Made by a program: the position numbers and the translations under genes. The notes under the pieces were generated by a model. It saw only the letters and a program-made list of their open reading frames with translations. It was not told where the DNA came from and did not search any database. From Halomonas ramblicola (GTDB lineage: Bacteria > Pseudomonadota > Gammaproteobacteria > Pseudomonadales > Halomonadaceae): a stretch of 64,000 bases of DNA. This document shows, in pieces, positions 1 to 9,664 of the stretch; the first letter of the stretch is position 1, and each line of letters opens with the position of its first letter. The stretch spans positions 498,519 to 562,518 of the forward strand of contig NZ_JAUFPL010000028.1 of the NCBI RefSeq assembly GCF_030409215.1. Direction: 5' to 3'.

Positions 1-374
1 ATCGCGGCGGCACCCAGACCGTCTTCAACCAGCCCGCCGGCCACCTGGAACCGGGTGAACGGATCCGCGACGCCGCCCTGCGCGAGGTCGAGGAGGAGAC
101 CGCCTGGCGGGTCGGCATCAGCGACTACCTGGGCATGTACGTCTATGAGGCACCGGACGGCCTCACCTTCCACAGCCACGCCTTCCTGGGCATGGCCCTG
201 GCCCACATGGGCAACGACCTGGACCCGGCGATCCACGCCGTGCACTGGCTGCCCCTGGAGGAGCTGGAGGCCCTGGATCGCCAGCGCCGGCTGAGAAGCC
301 CCCTGGTCCTGCGCCGGGTGCGCGACGCCCTGGCCGGGCGCTTCTACCCCATGGATGTTATCCACGAGCGGTAA
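1..374 (+). CDS. nudJ: Nudix hydrolase NudJ (5' end cut by window)
   Basis: The reading frame is already open at base 3 and ends with TAA at 372-374. It carries a complete Nudix box: a glycine in GHLEPGE, then REVEEET, matching GX5EX7REUXEE, which binds Mg2+ and a diphosphate substrate. E. coli NudJ hydrolyses nucleoside di- and triphosphates and HMP-PP, and lies directly upstream of mnmA-hflD-purB, the same order as here. About 30 N-terminal residues are missing. The stop codon overlaps the start of a heptamer array. The family is certain; NudJ rests on synteny. Confidence 0.88.
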   Translation, partial: RGGTQTVFNQPAGHLEPGERIRDAALREVEEETAWRVGISDYLGMYVYEAPDGLTFHSHAFLGMALAHMGNDLDPAIHAVHWLPLEELEALDRQRRLRSPLVLRRVRDALAGRFYPMDVIHER

Positions 375-484
375 GGGGCAAGGAGCAAGGAGCAAGGAGC
401 AAGGAGCAAGGAGCAAGGAGCAAGGAGCAAGGAGCAAGGAGCAAGGAGCAAGGAGCAAGGAGCAAGGAGCAAGGAGCAAGGAGC
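373..484. repeat. Tandem heptamer array (AAGGAGC x15)
   Basis: Fifteen perfect tandem copies of AAGGAGC occupy 380-484, preceded by one variant copy, AAGGGGC, at 373-379. The array begins inside the nudJ stop codon. A second short 7-bp array (CCTCGGC, then GCTCGGC twice and a partial copy) follows at 494-518. Such simple repeats change copy number by slippage, but no gene runs through this one, so phase variation of a protein is not indicated. Confidence 0.97.
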
Positions 485-526
485 GCAGTATGACCTCGGC
501 GCTCGGCGCTCGGCGCTCACATCATG

Positions 527-532
527 TATAAT
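527..532 (+). promoter_or_regulatory. Candidate -10 box for mnmA-hflD
   Basis: A perfect TATAAT hexamer lies 38 bp upstream of the mnmA start. No recognisable TTGACA-like -35 is present 16-18 bp upstream, where the short GCTCGGC repeat sits. The call rests on the -10 match and position only. Confidence 0.45.
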
Positions 533-570
533 CCTCGCCCATTTAGGATCCACCGATTCCGAGGGCGCCC

Positions 571-1683
571 ATGACCGCCACCCCAGGCAAGGTGATCGTC
601 GGCATGTCCGGCGGCGTCGACTCCTCCGTGTCCGCCCTGCTGCTGCTGGAGCAGGGTTACCGGGTCGAAGGCCTGTTCATGAAGAACTGGGACGAGGACG
701 ACGGCACCGAGTACTGTACCGCCAAGGCCGACCTGGCGGACGCCGAGGCCGTGTGCGAGAAGCTCGGCATCGAGCTGCATACCGCCAACTTCGCCGCCGA
801 GTACTGGGATAACGTCTTCGAGCACTTCCTGGCCGAGTACCGGGCCGGGCGCACGCCGAACCCGGACATCCTCTGCAACCGCGAGATCAAATTCAAGGTG
901 TTCCTGGAGTACGCCGAAATACTCGGCGCCGAGCGGATCGCCACCGGCCACTACGTGCGCGGCGGCGTGCGCGACGGCCGACCGCGGCTGCTCAAGGGGC
1001 GAGACATCAACAAGGACCAGAGCTACTTCCTGCATGCTGTGCCCGAGGCCGCCATCGCCCGCACCCTCTTCCCGGTGGGCGAACTGGAGAAGCCCGAGGT
1101 GCGCGCCATCGCCGATCGCCATGGGCTGGCCACGGCCAGGAAGAAGGATTCGACGGGGATCTGCTTCATCGGCGAGCGGCGCTTCCGCGACTTCCTCCGG
1201 CAGTACCTGCCGGCCCAGCCCGGCACCATCGAGACGCCGGACGGCGACACCATCGGCGAGCATATGGGGCTGATGTACTACACCCTGGGCCAGCGCCAGG
1301 GGCTGGGCATCGGCGGGCTCGCCGACTACCCGGAGGAGCCCTGGTACGTGGCCGCCAAGGACCTCGAGCGCAACGTGCTGGTCGCCGTGCAGGGCAAGCA
1401 TCACCCACTGCTCTACACCGACAGTCTGGCCACCGAGGCCATGGACTGGGTCGCCGGTGCGCCACCAGCGACGGAGGGCCGCGTCACCGCCAAGACCCGC
1501 TACCGCCAGGCGGACGTGCCCTGCCGCATGCGCGTGGCCGCCGACGGTGGTGTCGAGGTGCGCTTCGACCGCCCCCAGCGCGCCGTCACGCCGGGCCAGT
1601 CGCTGGTCCTCTACGACGGCGACCTCTGCCTGGGCGGCGGCGTGATCCGCGACACCTGGAACGCCACGGAGGTGGCCGCATGA
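571..1683 (+). CDS. mnmA: tRNA-specific 2-thiouridylase MnmA
   Basis: This 370-residue enzyme makes the 2-thio group of (mnm5)s2U34 in tRNAs for Lys, Glu and Gln, using ATP and sulfur relayed to it by Tus proteins. The PP-loop SGGVDSS is at residues 13-19. The catalytic cysteine pair is Cys102 (in NPDILCN) and Cys198 (in DSTGICF), almost the E. coli positions 102 and 199. Length is typical. Its last codon overlaps the hflD start as ATGA, so translation is probably coupled. A TATAAT hexamer lies 38 bp upstream. Confidence 0.97.
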   Translation: MTATPGKVIVGMSGGVDSSVSALLLLEQGYRVEGLFMKNWDEDDGTEYCTAKADLADAEAVCEKLGIELHTANFAAEYWDNVFEHFLAEYRAGRTPNPDILCNREIKFKVFLEYAEILGAERIATGHYVRGGVRDGRPRLLKGRDINKDQSYFLHAVPEAAIARTLFPVGELEKPEVRAIADRHGLATARKKDSTGICFIGERRFRDFLRQYLPAQPGTIETPDGDTIGEHMGLMYYTLGQRQGLGIGGLADYPEEPWYVAAKDLERNVLVAVQGKHHPLLYTDSLATEAMDWVAGAPPATEGRVTAKTRYRQADVPCRMRVAADGGVEVRFDRPQRAVTPGQSLVLYDGDLCLGGGVIRDTWNATEVAA

Positions 1684-2321
1684 CCGCGTCCACCCCGATC
1701 CATCGCGTGCCGGACGACCCCGTGACCCGCCAGGCCCTGGCGCTGGCCGGCGTCTTCCAGTCGGCCAGCCTGGTCGACGAGCTGGCGCGTACCGGCCAGG
1801 TGGACCAGCGCGCCTGGGACACCCTGATCCACGCCACCCTGGACACCGACCCGGAGAGCTTCGAGGCGATCTACGGCGGCCATCCCAACAACCTGCGTCG
1901 CGGCCTCGAGGTGCTCGACGCCGTGGTCGGCCGCAAGCAGGCCAACCCGGTGGTGCTGCGCTACGGCTTCTCGCTGCTGCTGCTGATGAACAAGCTGCGC
2001 GGCAACACCGCCATGCTCGACGAGCTCGGCAACCAGCTATCGCGCATCCAGGGCCAGGCCGGGCACTTCGGCAACACCCACGAGAACGTCATCGCCAGCC
2101 TCGGCGAGGCCTATCAGGAGACGGTCTCCACCTTCAAGACCCGCATCGTGGTGCAGGGCGACCCCTCGCTGCTGCAGAGCCGCATGATGCCCGAGCGGGT
2201 GCGTGCCTGCCTGCTGGCCGGCATCCGCTTCGCCTTGCTGTGGCACCAGCAGGGCGGCCGGCGCTGGAAGCTGGTCTTCCAGCGCGGCGCCCTGAAGAAG
2301 GCCCTGGACCAGCTAAGCTGA
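1680..2321 (+). CDS. hflD: High-frequency lysogenization protein HflD homolog
   Basis: The 213 residues equal the length of E. coli HflD, a peripheral inner-membrane protein that binds the lambda CII activator and affects lysogeny; its housekeeping role is not settled. The protein looks largely helical and has no signal peptide or catalytic motif. Identification comes from length, the conserved central stretch around [16 protein letters not shown], and the mnmA-hflD-purB order. The start overlaps the mnmA stop by four bases. A 160-bp repeat element separates it from purB. Confidence 0.92.
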   Translation: MTASTPIHRVPDDPVTRQALALAGVFQSASLVDELARTGQVDQRAWDTLIHATLDTDPESFEAIYGGHPNNLRRGLEVLDAVVGRKQANPVVLRYGFSLLLLMNKLRGNTAMLDELGNQLSRIQGQAGHFGNTHENVIASLGEAYQETVSTFKTRIVVQGDPSLLQSRMMPERVRACLLAGIRFALLWHQQGGRRWKLVFQRGALKKALDQLS

Positions 2322-2348
2322 CCCATTTACTTATCATTCCATCACTTG

Positions 2349-2508
2349 GGAGACACTGAATAAATCGACCGAGCGGGATGAAGCGCAAGGCGCCCGCAGC
2401 GCAGACACCGGAGCCTATGCGGTACTAGGTGAGGATGTCGACCGGGCTGGCGCACCAGCAGCGCGTAACGCAGCGATTCGCCCGCGCAGGTATTTAAGCA
2501 GTGTCTCC
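2349..2508. repeat. MITE-like element with 17-bp terminal inverted repeats
   Basis: This 160-bp non-coding element is bounded by GGAGACACTGAATAAAT at 2349-2365 and the near-exact inverse ATTTAAGCAGTGTCTCC at 2492-2508 (15 of 17 positions pair). It fills most of the hflD-purB gap and ends 26 bp before the purB start codon, so it supplies the purB leader. No transposase is encoded and no clear target-site duplication is visible. Small size, terminal inverted repeats and lack of coding capacity fit a MITE or a structured intergenic repeat. It is the only copy I found in this window. Confidence 0.75.
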
Positions 2509-2531
2509 TTAATCGACGATCCGGAAGCTAA

Positions 2532-3937
<1,406 letters not shown>

Positions 3938-3941
3938 TGAG

Positions 3942-4041
3942 CGGCGCCGGGGACAGGCCTGAAGAGGGTCCGATTCCAGGGAAGGAATCGGTAGCGTACA
4001 GGGAGGTATTTACAGCGCCCTCGCACAGGCCTGTCGCCGGG
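3942..4041 (+). repeat. Intergenic repeat, copy 1 (GCGCCGGGGACAGG family)
   Basis: This 100-bp palindromic unit lies between purB and roxA. Outer arms CCGGGGACAGGCCTG (3947-3961) and CAGGCCTGTCGCCGG (4026-4040) pair at 14 of 15 positions. Inside is a perfect 8-bp hairpin, CCGATTCC with GGAATCGG (3970-3991). The core GGCGCCGGG, about eight bases, then GAAGAGG recurs at 16871-16907 and, inverted, at 22501-22538. It may also act as a stem-loop behind purB. Confidence 0.75.
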
Positions 4042-4099
4042 GTAGCCGCGATGCCAACGCCCTTCGCGGCTCAACGTATCCCGGACACAGGTGGTCCTT

Positions 4100-5269
4100 A
4101 TGTCCTCTGATTCGCCTCTCCCGATGCTCGGCGGCCTGAGCGCCGCCGAGTTCCTGCGCGACTACTGGCAGCAGAAGCCGGTGCTGATCCGAGGCGCCTT
4201 CCCCGACTTCCAGTGTCCGCTGGACCCCGACGAGCTGGCCGGCCTGGCCTGCGAGGAGGGCGTGGAGGCGCGCCTGGTGGAAGCGCAGGGCCCCTGGCGG
4301 GTCAGCCACGGCCCCTTCGACGAGCAGACCTTCGCGCGCCTGCCGGAACGCGACTGGACCCTGCTGGTGCAAGCCGTCGACCACTACGTGCCCGAGGCGG
4401 CCGAACTGCTCGAGCACTTCACCTTCCTGCCCCGCTGGCGCCTCGACGACATCATGATCAGCTACGCCCCGCCGGGCGGCAGCGTCGGCCCCCACGTCGA
4501 CCAGTACGACGTCTTCCTGCTCCAGGGCCTGGGCCAGCGCCGCTGGCAGCTGGGCGGCCGGGTCCCCGACGACGCCCCGATCCTTCCCGGTATCGACCTG
4601 CGCATCCTCGAGCGCTTCGAGGTGGCACCTGGAGATGATTGGATTCTCGAGCCGGGCGATATGCTCTATCTGCCGCCCGGCTGGGCCCACCACGGCGTCA
4701 GCGAGTCCGACGACTGCCTCACCCTCTCGGTGGGCTTCCGCGCGCCCTCTGCCGACGAGGCGATCGCCTCCTTCGCCGATTTCCTGGGCGACAAGCTGCC
4801 GCCCTCGCTGCGCTACGCCGACGCCGGCATGGCGCCGCCCGAGGATGCCGGGGAGCTCGACGACGCCGCCGTGGAGCGCATGCGCCGGCTGATCCTCGAG
4901 ACCCTGGACGACCCCGCCCGGCTGGCCCAGTGGTTCGGCCGGGTCATGACCCAGCCCAAGTACGTCGACCAGTTGGTGCCCAACGAGCAGCCCACCGATC
5001 CCGCCGAGCTTGTTGCGACACTACAGGACGGCGAGGAGCTGCTGCGCAGCCCCGGCTCGCGCTTCGCCTGGCGCGATCTGGGCAATGACCGGGCCACGCT
5101 GTTCGCCGATGGCGACGGCGCCGAGTGCGCCCTGCCCCTGGCGCAGGTCCTGGCCTCGGACGCCCCGCTGGATGCCGAGCTGCTCGAGTTCGACGGCGCC
5201 GCCGAACTGCTGGCCGCCCTGCTCGACGCCGGCAGCCTGACCTGGGCGGATGAGTTCGAGGAGGAGTGA
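4100..5269 (+). CDS. roxA: 50S ribosomal protein L16 3-hydroxylase (RoxA/YcfD family)
   Basis: This cupin-fold JmjC-type 2-oxoglutarate/Fe(II) oxygenase should hydroxylate an arginine of ribosomal protein L16. The iron-binding triad is visible as His132 and Asp134 (GPHVDQYD) and His197 (GWAHHG). The C-terminal half is the family's dimerisation/winged-helix region. I chose the ATG at 4100 over the GTG at 4091 because AGGTGG lies six bases before it, giving 389 residues. The acetyltransferase gene follows after three bases, so the two are probably co-transcribed. Confidence 0.9.
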   Translation: MSSDSPLPMLGGLSAAEFLRDYWQQKPVLIRGAFPDFQCPLDPDELAGLACEEGVEARLVEAQGPWRVSHGPFDEQTFARLPERDWTLLVQAVDHYVPEAAELLEHFTFLPRWRLDDIMISYAPPGGSVGPHVDQYDVFLLQGLGQRRWQLGGRVPDDAPILPGIDLRILERFEVAPGDDWILEPGDMLYLPPGWAHHGVSESDDCLTLSVGFRAPSADEAIASFADFLGDKLPPSLRYADAGMAPPEDAGELDDAAVERMRRLILETLDDPARLAQWFGRVMTQPKYVDQLVPNEQPTDPAELVATLQDGEELLRSPGSRFAWRDLGNDRATLFADGDGAECALPLAQVLASDAPLDAELLEFDGAAELLAALLDAGSLTWADEFEEE

Positions 5270-5272
5270 TGC

Positions 5273-5701
5273 ATGACACTCGAGATCCGTGAAGGCGACT
5301 GGGAGGCGCTCGGCGAGGCGGCCGGCGAGATCCGCCGGGTGGTGTTCATCGAGGAGCAGCGGGTGCCCATCGAGGAGGAGTGGGACGGCCGCGACCCCGA
5401 GTGCCGCCATTTCCTGGCCCTGCTGGACGGCACGCCGGTGGGCACCGCGCGACTGCTCCCCGACGCCCATATCGGCCGCGTCGCCGTACTGCGCGAGGCA
5501 CGCGGCCAGGGCATCGGCGAGGCCCTGATGGCCGCCGCCATCGCCACCGCCCGTCGCCACGGCCACGCCGGCATCGAGCTCGCCGCCCAGACACACGCCC
5601 TGCCCTTCTACGAACGCCTCGGCTTCGAGGCCTTCGGTCCCGAGTTCCTCGATGCCGGAATTCCGCACCGCAATATGTGCCTTCCGCTGGCCGATTCCTG
5701 A
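5273..5701 (+). CDS. GNAT-family N-acetyltransferase (YjcF/ElaA-like)
   Basis: A 142-residue single-domain Gcn5-related acetyltransferase. Acetyl-CoA pyrophosphate binding is shown by RGQGIG at about 77-82, followed by the helix EALMAAAI; the C-terminal FYERLGFE stretch is typical of the fold. The substrate is not readable from sequence. The start follows the roxA stop by three bases, with GGAGGAG in the roxA end serving as ribosome binding site. The family is certain, the physiological role unknown. Confidence 0.88.
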   Translation: MTLEIREGDWEALGEAAGEIRRVVFIEEQRVPIEEEWDGRDPECRHFLALLDGTPVGTARLLPDAHIGRVAVLREARGQGIGEALMAAAIATARRHGHAGIELAAQTHALPFYERLGFEAFGPEFLDAGIPHRNMCLPLADS

Positions 5702-5724
5702 GCCTGCTCACCTTTCCTCAAACG

Positions 5725-5776
5725 AAAAAAGACTACAGCTCGGGGCCTGTATCGGCCTCTCTGTAGTCGAGCTACA
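5725..5776 (-). terminator. Minus-strand intrinsic terminator with a competing hairpin
   Basis: GACTACAG (5731-5738) and CTGTAGTC (5761-5768) form a perfect 8-bp stem. Six A residues at 5725-5730 give a U-tract only when read leftward. An overlapping smaller hairpin, TGTAG-TCGAG-CTACA (5762-5776), would exclude the large one. No leftward gene precedes it, so either an unannotated small RNA ends here or the stem serves the rightward acetyltransferase gene without a U-tract. Confidence 0.5.
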
Positions 5777-6028
5777 ACCCTTCCTGCCCCAAAGTGACCA
5801 TTGTTGTCCCCAGTCTTCATGGGCCATAGTGCGACTCAAGGCGAGAGAAAAACGCCCGTTTCATGATGACCCCCAGGCCGCAATGAAAACGTTCGTTTCA
5901 AACTTATCGCTATTCGACCAAGGCAGCAGAGACAGGACGCCGCCGCTGGACGAACCTGAAAGCGTTTCGCAGGTGCAGCATACGCCGATACCCGCGAGCG
6001 ACCGACCCGAACCGAAGGAGGAAGGCCC
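5777..6028 (+). promoter_or_regulatory. aceA upstream region
   Basis: No gene is supported here. The heptamer CGTTTCA occurs at 5857-5863 and 5894-5900, the second inside TGAAA-N7-TTTCA (5884-5900), a possible regulator site. A weak promoter candidate is TTGTTG (about 5804) with CATAGT (about 5828). A strong ribosome binding site, AAGGAGG (6015-6021), fixes the aceA start. Promoter and operator assignments are inference. Confidence 0.35.
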
Positions 6029-7621
6029 ATGTCATACCGAGACGATATCAAGGCACTGACCCAGCTTCGCGAGGCCCAGCGCGGCAGGTGGGCGAACATC
6101 AGCCCCGAGGATGCCGCCCGTCTGCGCGCCCAGAACCGCTTCCAGACCGGCCTGGACATCGCTCGCTACACCGCCAGGATCATGCGTGAGGACATGGCGG
6201 CCTACGACGCCGACAGCTCCCGGTACACCCAGTCGCTGGGCTGCTGGCACGGCTTCATCGGCCAGCAGAAGCTGATCTCCATCAAGAAGCACTTCGGCAC
6301 CACCAAGCGTCGCTACCTCTACCTCTCCGGCTGGATGGTCGCTGCCCTGCGCTCCGAGTTCGGTCCGCTGCCCGACCAGTCGATGCACGAGAAGACCAGC
6401 GTCCCGGCACTGATCGAGGAGCTCTACACCTTCCTGCGCCAGGCCGATGCCTGGGAACTCAACCACCTGTTCCGCGACCTGGAAGCCGCCCGCAAGGCCG
6501 GCGACGAGCCCCGGGTGGCCGAACTGGAGGCGCAGATCGATAACCACGAGACCCATGTGGTGCCGATCATCGCCGACATCGATGCCGGCTTCGGCAATGC
6601 CGAGGCCACCTACCTGCTGGCCAAGAAGATGATCGAGGCCGGAGCCTGCTGCATCCAGCTCGAGAACCAGGTCTCCGACGAGAAGCAGTGCGGCCACCAG
6701 GACGGCAAGGTCACCGTGCCCCACGAGGACTTCATCGCCAAGATCAACGCCGTGCGCTACGCCTTCCTGGAGCTCGGCGTGGAGGACGGCGTGATCGTCG
6801 CCCGCACCGACTCCCTGGGGGCCGGCCTGACCCAGAAGATCGCCGTGACCAAGGAGCCCGGCGACCTGGGCGACCAGTACAACGGCTACCTGGATGGCGA
6901 CGAGATCACCTCGGCCTCGGATATCGACAACGGCGACGTGGTCATCAAGCAGAACGGCAAGCTGGTCAAGGTCAAGCGCCTGGCCTCCGGGCTCTACCAG
7001 TTCAAGCCGGGCACCGGGGAGGACCGCGTGGTGCTGGACTGCATCACCAGCCTGCAGAACGGCGCCGACCTGCTGTGGATCGAGACCGAGAAGCCCCACG
7101 TCGGCCAGATCGCCGGCATGGTCAATCGCATCCGCGAGGTCTGCCCGGACGCCAAGCTGGTCTACAACAACTCGCCGTCCTTCAACTGGACCCTCAACTT
7201 CCGTCAGCAGGTCTTCGACGCCTGGGAGGCCGAGGGCAAGGACGTCTCCGCCTACGACCGCGCCGACCTGATGAACGAGAAGTACGACGCCACCGAACTG
7301 GCGGCCCTGGCCGACGAGTGGACCCGCAACTTCCAGCGCGACGGCGCCCGCGAGGCCGGCATCTTCCACCACCTGATTACCCTGCCCACCTACCACACCG
7401 CGGCCCTGTCCACCGACAACCTGGCCCGCGGTTACTTCGGTGACGAGGGCATGCTGGCCTATGTGGCCGGGGTTCAGCGCCGCGAGATCCGCGAGGGCAT
7501 CGCCACCGTCAAGCACCAGGACATGGCCGGCTCCAACATCGGCGACGACCACAAGGAGTTCTTCCACGGCGAGGCGGCCCTCAAGGCCGGGGGCAAGGAC
7601 AACACCATGAACCAGTTCTGA
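6029..7621 (+). CDS. aceA: Isocitrate lyase AceA (long Pseudomonas-type)
   Basis: Isocitrate lyase splits isocitrate into succinate and glyoxylate, the first step of the glyoxylate bypass needed for growth on acetate and fatty acids. The catalytic motif is KQCGH at 219-223, with nucleophile Cys221. At 530 residues it is about 100 longer than the E. coli enzyme and matches the Pseudomonas subgroup, which has an insertion. The ATG is fixed by AAGGAGG seven bases upstream. It is a single-gene unit closed by a strong terminator. No malate synthase gene is in the window. Confidence 0.96.
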   Translation: MSYRDDIKALTQLREAQRGRWANISPEDAARLRAQNRFQTGLDIARYTARIMREDMAAYDADSSRYTQSLGCWHGFIGQQKLISIKKHFGTTKRRYLYLSGWMVAALRSEFGPLPDQSMHEKTSVPALIEELYTFLRQADAWELNHLFRDLEAARKAGDEPRVAELEAQIDNHETHVVPIIADIDAGFGNAEATYLLAKKMIEAGACCIQLENQVSDEKQCGHQDGKVTVPHEDFIAKINAVRYAFLELGVEDGVIVARTDSLGAGLTQKIAVTKEPGDLGDQYNGYLDGDEITSASDIDNGDVVIKQNGKLVKVKRLASGLYQFKPGTGEDRVVLDCITSLQNGADLLWIETEKPHVGQIAGMVNRIREVCPDAKLVYNNSPSFNWTLNFRQQVFDAWEAEGKDVSAYDRADLMNEKYDATELAALADEWTRNFQRDGAREAGIFHHLITLPTYHTAALSTDNLARGYFGDEGMLAYVAGVQRREIREGIATVKHQDMAGSNIGDDHKEFFHGEAALKAGGKDNTMNQF

Positions 7622-7652
7622 GCATGGCGGCGCATCAGCGCCTGGAACCTTC

Positions 7653-7676
7653 GGGAGGCCTCGGCCTCCCTTTTTT
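7653..7676 (+). terminator. Intrinsic terminator of aceA
   Basis: A perfect 8-bp stem, GGGAGGCC with GGCCTCCC, and a TC loop is followed at once by six T residues, 31 bp after the aceA stop codon. Confidence 0.95.
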
Positions 7677-7697
7677 CGTCCCATCGCCGCCGCCATG

Positions 7698-7730
7698 AAA
7701 AAGCCCACCCCGCCTGATGGCGGGGTGGGC
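7698..7730 (-). terminator. Intrinsic terminator of the small leftward gene
   Basis: GCCCACCCCGCC (7703-7714) and GGCGGGGTGGGC (7719-7730) form a perfect 12-bp stem with a 4-base loop. On the minus strand the stem is followed by five U residues (AAAAA at 7698-7702). It lies 28 bp beyond the stop of the gene at 7759-7980. Confidence 0.93.
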
Positions 7731-7758
7731 AGAGATTACCGGTCAGGGAAAAGGCGCC

Positions 7759-7980
7759 TTATTCCTCCTCGACTTGCAACTGCGAGTCACCGGTCAGCAC
7801 TTCATCCCAGGCTTCGTCGAGCGTGCATCCCAGGCGGCTGTCGATGGTATCAATCACCTCGACGGCATGCTGCAGGGACTCCCGATTGCTCTTCAGGGCC
7901 AGCACCAGCTTGGCCAGATCCTGCTTGCTGAAGCTGCTGGCAATGAGGTCGGCTTGTTGGCTCAGTTCGATGCAGTTCAT
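7759..7980 (-). CDS. Small acidic helical protein of unknown function
   Basis: A 73-residue protein beginning MNCIELS. The ATG at 7980 is preferred over an ATG three codons earlier because GAGGTG lies six bases before it. The sequence looks mostly alpha-helical, is acidic at the C-terminus (ends VEEE), has two cysteines and no signal peptide or membrane segment. A good ribosome binding site and its own strong terminator support a real gene. I do not recognise the family. Confidence 0.7.
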   Translation of the reverse strand: MNCIELSQQADLIASSFSKQDLAKLVLALKSNRESLQHAVEVIDTIDSRLGCTLDEAWDEVLTGDSQLQVEEE

Positions 7981-8600
7981 GTGTAACACCTCATGCTGTG
8001 GCCATCCGCTGCCGGGATAGTGTCTCGTCGCGAGACCGCCATCCGCGATGGCATGGTTGTGTATTTGCTACTCATGCTGGGCCGGGTAAGCACCCAGTGC
8101 TGCAATTGCGAAATGGTCACAAGCTTGGAAAGACCATCGCCTCTGGCGCCTGGATCATGAAGAGAAGCGCCTCGGATGTAGCCCAGTGCAGGGCAGCGAA
8201 TCGGGGGTAACGAAGCTCTGCCTGCGCTGTACCTTGACTATGGTTCAGACCGGGCCAGCCAACAATGCCCCCTTGGGCGCAACGCGGGTTGTAACTCGAC
8301 TACATTTCGGCCTGATGCAGCGCAAAACTGTCGGTAATTTTCAGAAGAGGTCTCGGCACCCACGACGGGAACCGCCATCGAACCTTCCTTCCGGAGGAGG
8401 GAATAGGCCTCCTGGCCATGCGACTTCCAAACTCCTTGCGCATTTGCTCAACTAGAATACGGGCAAGCATTCGCCGGCCGCTGGTCAAAGTAAAACCCGA
8501 CAGGATAGACTCGGGATGAATCCCTTCACCAGCCTGCCGTTCCCTCCCGGACCACGCAATCGAGGCACGCCGCCTCGCAACACGCCTCAGGAGGTCATTC
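7981..8600. other. Intergenic stretch without a supported gene
   Basis: About 620 bp separate two genes that read away from it. Two short perfect hairpins stand side by side: GTCTCG-TCG-CGAGAC (8022-8036) and GCCATC-CGC-GATGGC (8038-8052). Possible reading frames (7998-8210 and 8186-8455 forward, 8300-8662 reverse) lack ribosome binding sites and recognisable domains. The stretch looks less GC-rich than the flanking genes. Promoters of both neighbours must lie here, but I cannot place them. Confidence 0.5.
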
Positions 8601-9068
8601 ATGAAACGTCTTCTCCCCATCATCGCCCTCGGTGCCCTGACCCTCGTCGGCTGTGCCAACACCGCCCCGATGGGCGGTAACGTCTACAGCAGCAACCAGG
8701 TGGGTGCCGAGCAGACCGTCCGCTTCGGTACCATCCAGGCCCTGCGCCAGGTGCAGGTCCAGGCCGACAGCCGTGCCGGCGGCATCGTCGGCACCGGCGG
8801 CGGTGCCGTGATCGGTGGCCTGCTGGGCAACCAGGTCGGTGGCGGTTCCGGCCGTCGGCTGGCCACCGCGGCCGGCGTCATCGGCGGCGCCGTGGCCGGC
8901 AGCAGGATCGAGGAGTCCAGCAACCGGGTCACCGCCTGGGAGATGGAGATTCGCCGCGACGACGGCATGAACGTCGTGGTGGTGCAGAAGGCCGACCAGA
9001 ACTTCCAGGTGGGCCAGCGGGTCCGCCTGATCGGCAGCGGCGCCAACGTCACCGTAGCCCCCTACTGA
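8601..9068 (+). CDS. slyB: Outer-membrane lipoprotein SlyB
   Basis: The 155 residues equal E. coli SlyB in length and pattern. A lipoprotein signal peptide ends at the lipobox LVGC with Cys18 as the lipidated residue. The middle is a glycine-zipper segment (about 59-95, rich in GG and GxxxG). The end carries the conserved EIRRDDG, VVQK and FQVGQRV stretches. SlyB is an envelope-stress lipoprotein, PhoP-regulated in enterobacteria, that forms rings around outer-membrane proteins. AGGAGG lies upstream. It is a single-gene unit ending in a strong hairpin. Confidence 0.93.
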   Translation: MKRLLPIIALGALTLVGCANTAPMGGNVYSSNQVGAEQTVRFGTIQALRQVQVQADSRAGGIVGTGGGAVIGGLLGNQVGGGSGRRLATAAGVIGGAVAGSRIEESSNRVTAWEMEIRRDDGMNVVVVQKADQNFQVGQRVRLIGSGANVTVAPY

Positions 9069-9090
9069 GCCGATCGCAGGCCATGACGCA

Positions 9091-9120
9091 GAAGGCCCGC
9101 GGATCGCTCCGCGGGCCTTC
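9091..9120. terminator. Hairpin between convergent slyB and membrane-protein genes
   Basis: GAAGGCCCGCGGA and TCCGCGGGCCTTC form a perfect 13-bp stem with a TCGC loop, 22 bp after the slyB stop. There is no T-tract on either side, so it is a terminator by position and stem strength only, possibly serving both strands. Confidence 0.6.
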
Positions 9121-9146
9121 GCGTATCGGGTCGTCGGGACGGCGCC

Positions 9147-9428
9147 TCAGTGGAAATCGACCTTGTTCATCGCCCAGCCGCCGAGCTTGATGCCGACCAC
9201 CAGCAGGACGCCGATGACGATGGCGGTGATCAGCACGTCCACCGGGCGCACCAGGGTGGTAGCCCCCAGGATGGCCAGGGCCAGGCTCCAGACGACGCCG
9301 TTGTCGCCATCGGTCTTCATCGCCCGGGGCAGCACCCGGTCCAGGGAGGGACTGAGGGCAGACCAGCGCATCAGGGAAAGGACGAGGATCGCGGCGAAGG
9401 CGATCAGCCAGATCACGACTTGGGTCAT
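9147..9428 (-). CDS. Small integral membrane protein, unknown function
   Basis: A 93-residue protein with hydrophobic segments at about 4-20, 47-60 and 64-82, so two or three membrane spans. The frame is open farther upstream, but the start MTQVV at 9428 is chosen because hydrophobic coding begins there and GGAG lies eight bases before it. No conserved motif is recognised. It is convergent with slyB and divergent from slyD. Confidence 0.72.
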   Translation of the reverse strand: MTQVVIWLIAFAAILVLSLMRWSALSPSLDRVLPRAMKTDGDNGVVWSLALAILGATTLVRPVDVLITAIVIGVLLVVGIKLGGWAMNKVDFH

Positions 9429-9601
9429 ATGGGAGTCTCCGCAAAGGATGTCGATGGGGTAGCGAGATAGCGAGAGTTTGGCCGCTAGGTTAGCCCCGGC
9501 CATCGAGGGACGCAACCATCCGAAGGTCGCCGACCCAGGGCCCCGCGAAGCGTGAACGCGTCTCAGGATATCGGGCCCGATCCTGAAAATGGTCCATCCC
9601 C

Positions 9602-9631
9602 CTGACAGGGCCCCGCGGGACGCGTTACCAT
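9602..9631 (+). promoter_or_regulatory. Candidate promoter of slyD
   Basis: CTGACA (9602-9607) and TACCAT (9626-9631), 18 bp apart, resemble the -35 and -10 hexamers (five and four of six matches). They lie 34 bp before the slyD start. Confidence 0.4.
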
Positions 9632-9664
9632 GTCTTGAACATGCACTCACCGAAAGGTTCTTCA

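Noticed and set aside
373..484. Possible CRISPR array
   Set aside because: Units are 7 bp with no spacers, so it is a simple tandem repeat.
344..553. Minus-strand reading frame encoding repeated LLLAPCS
   Set aside because: It is the heptamer array read as protein; a 7-bp period yields a 7-residue repeat. No ribosome site or family.
6032..7708. 558-codon minus-strand frame opposite aceA
   Set aside because: Antisense shadow; Val/Gly/Leu/Asp-rich composition typical of reversed GC-rich coding, and it runs through the aceA terminator.
8436..8458. TTGCGC and TAGAAT as a promoter for slyB
   Set aside because: The spacer is only 11 bp, too short for sigma-70.
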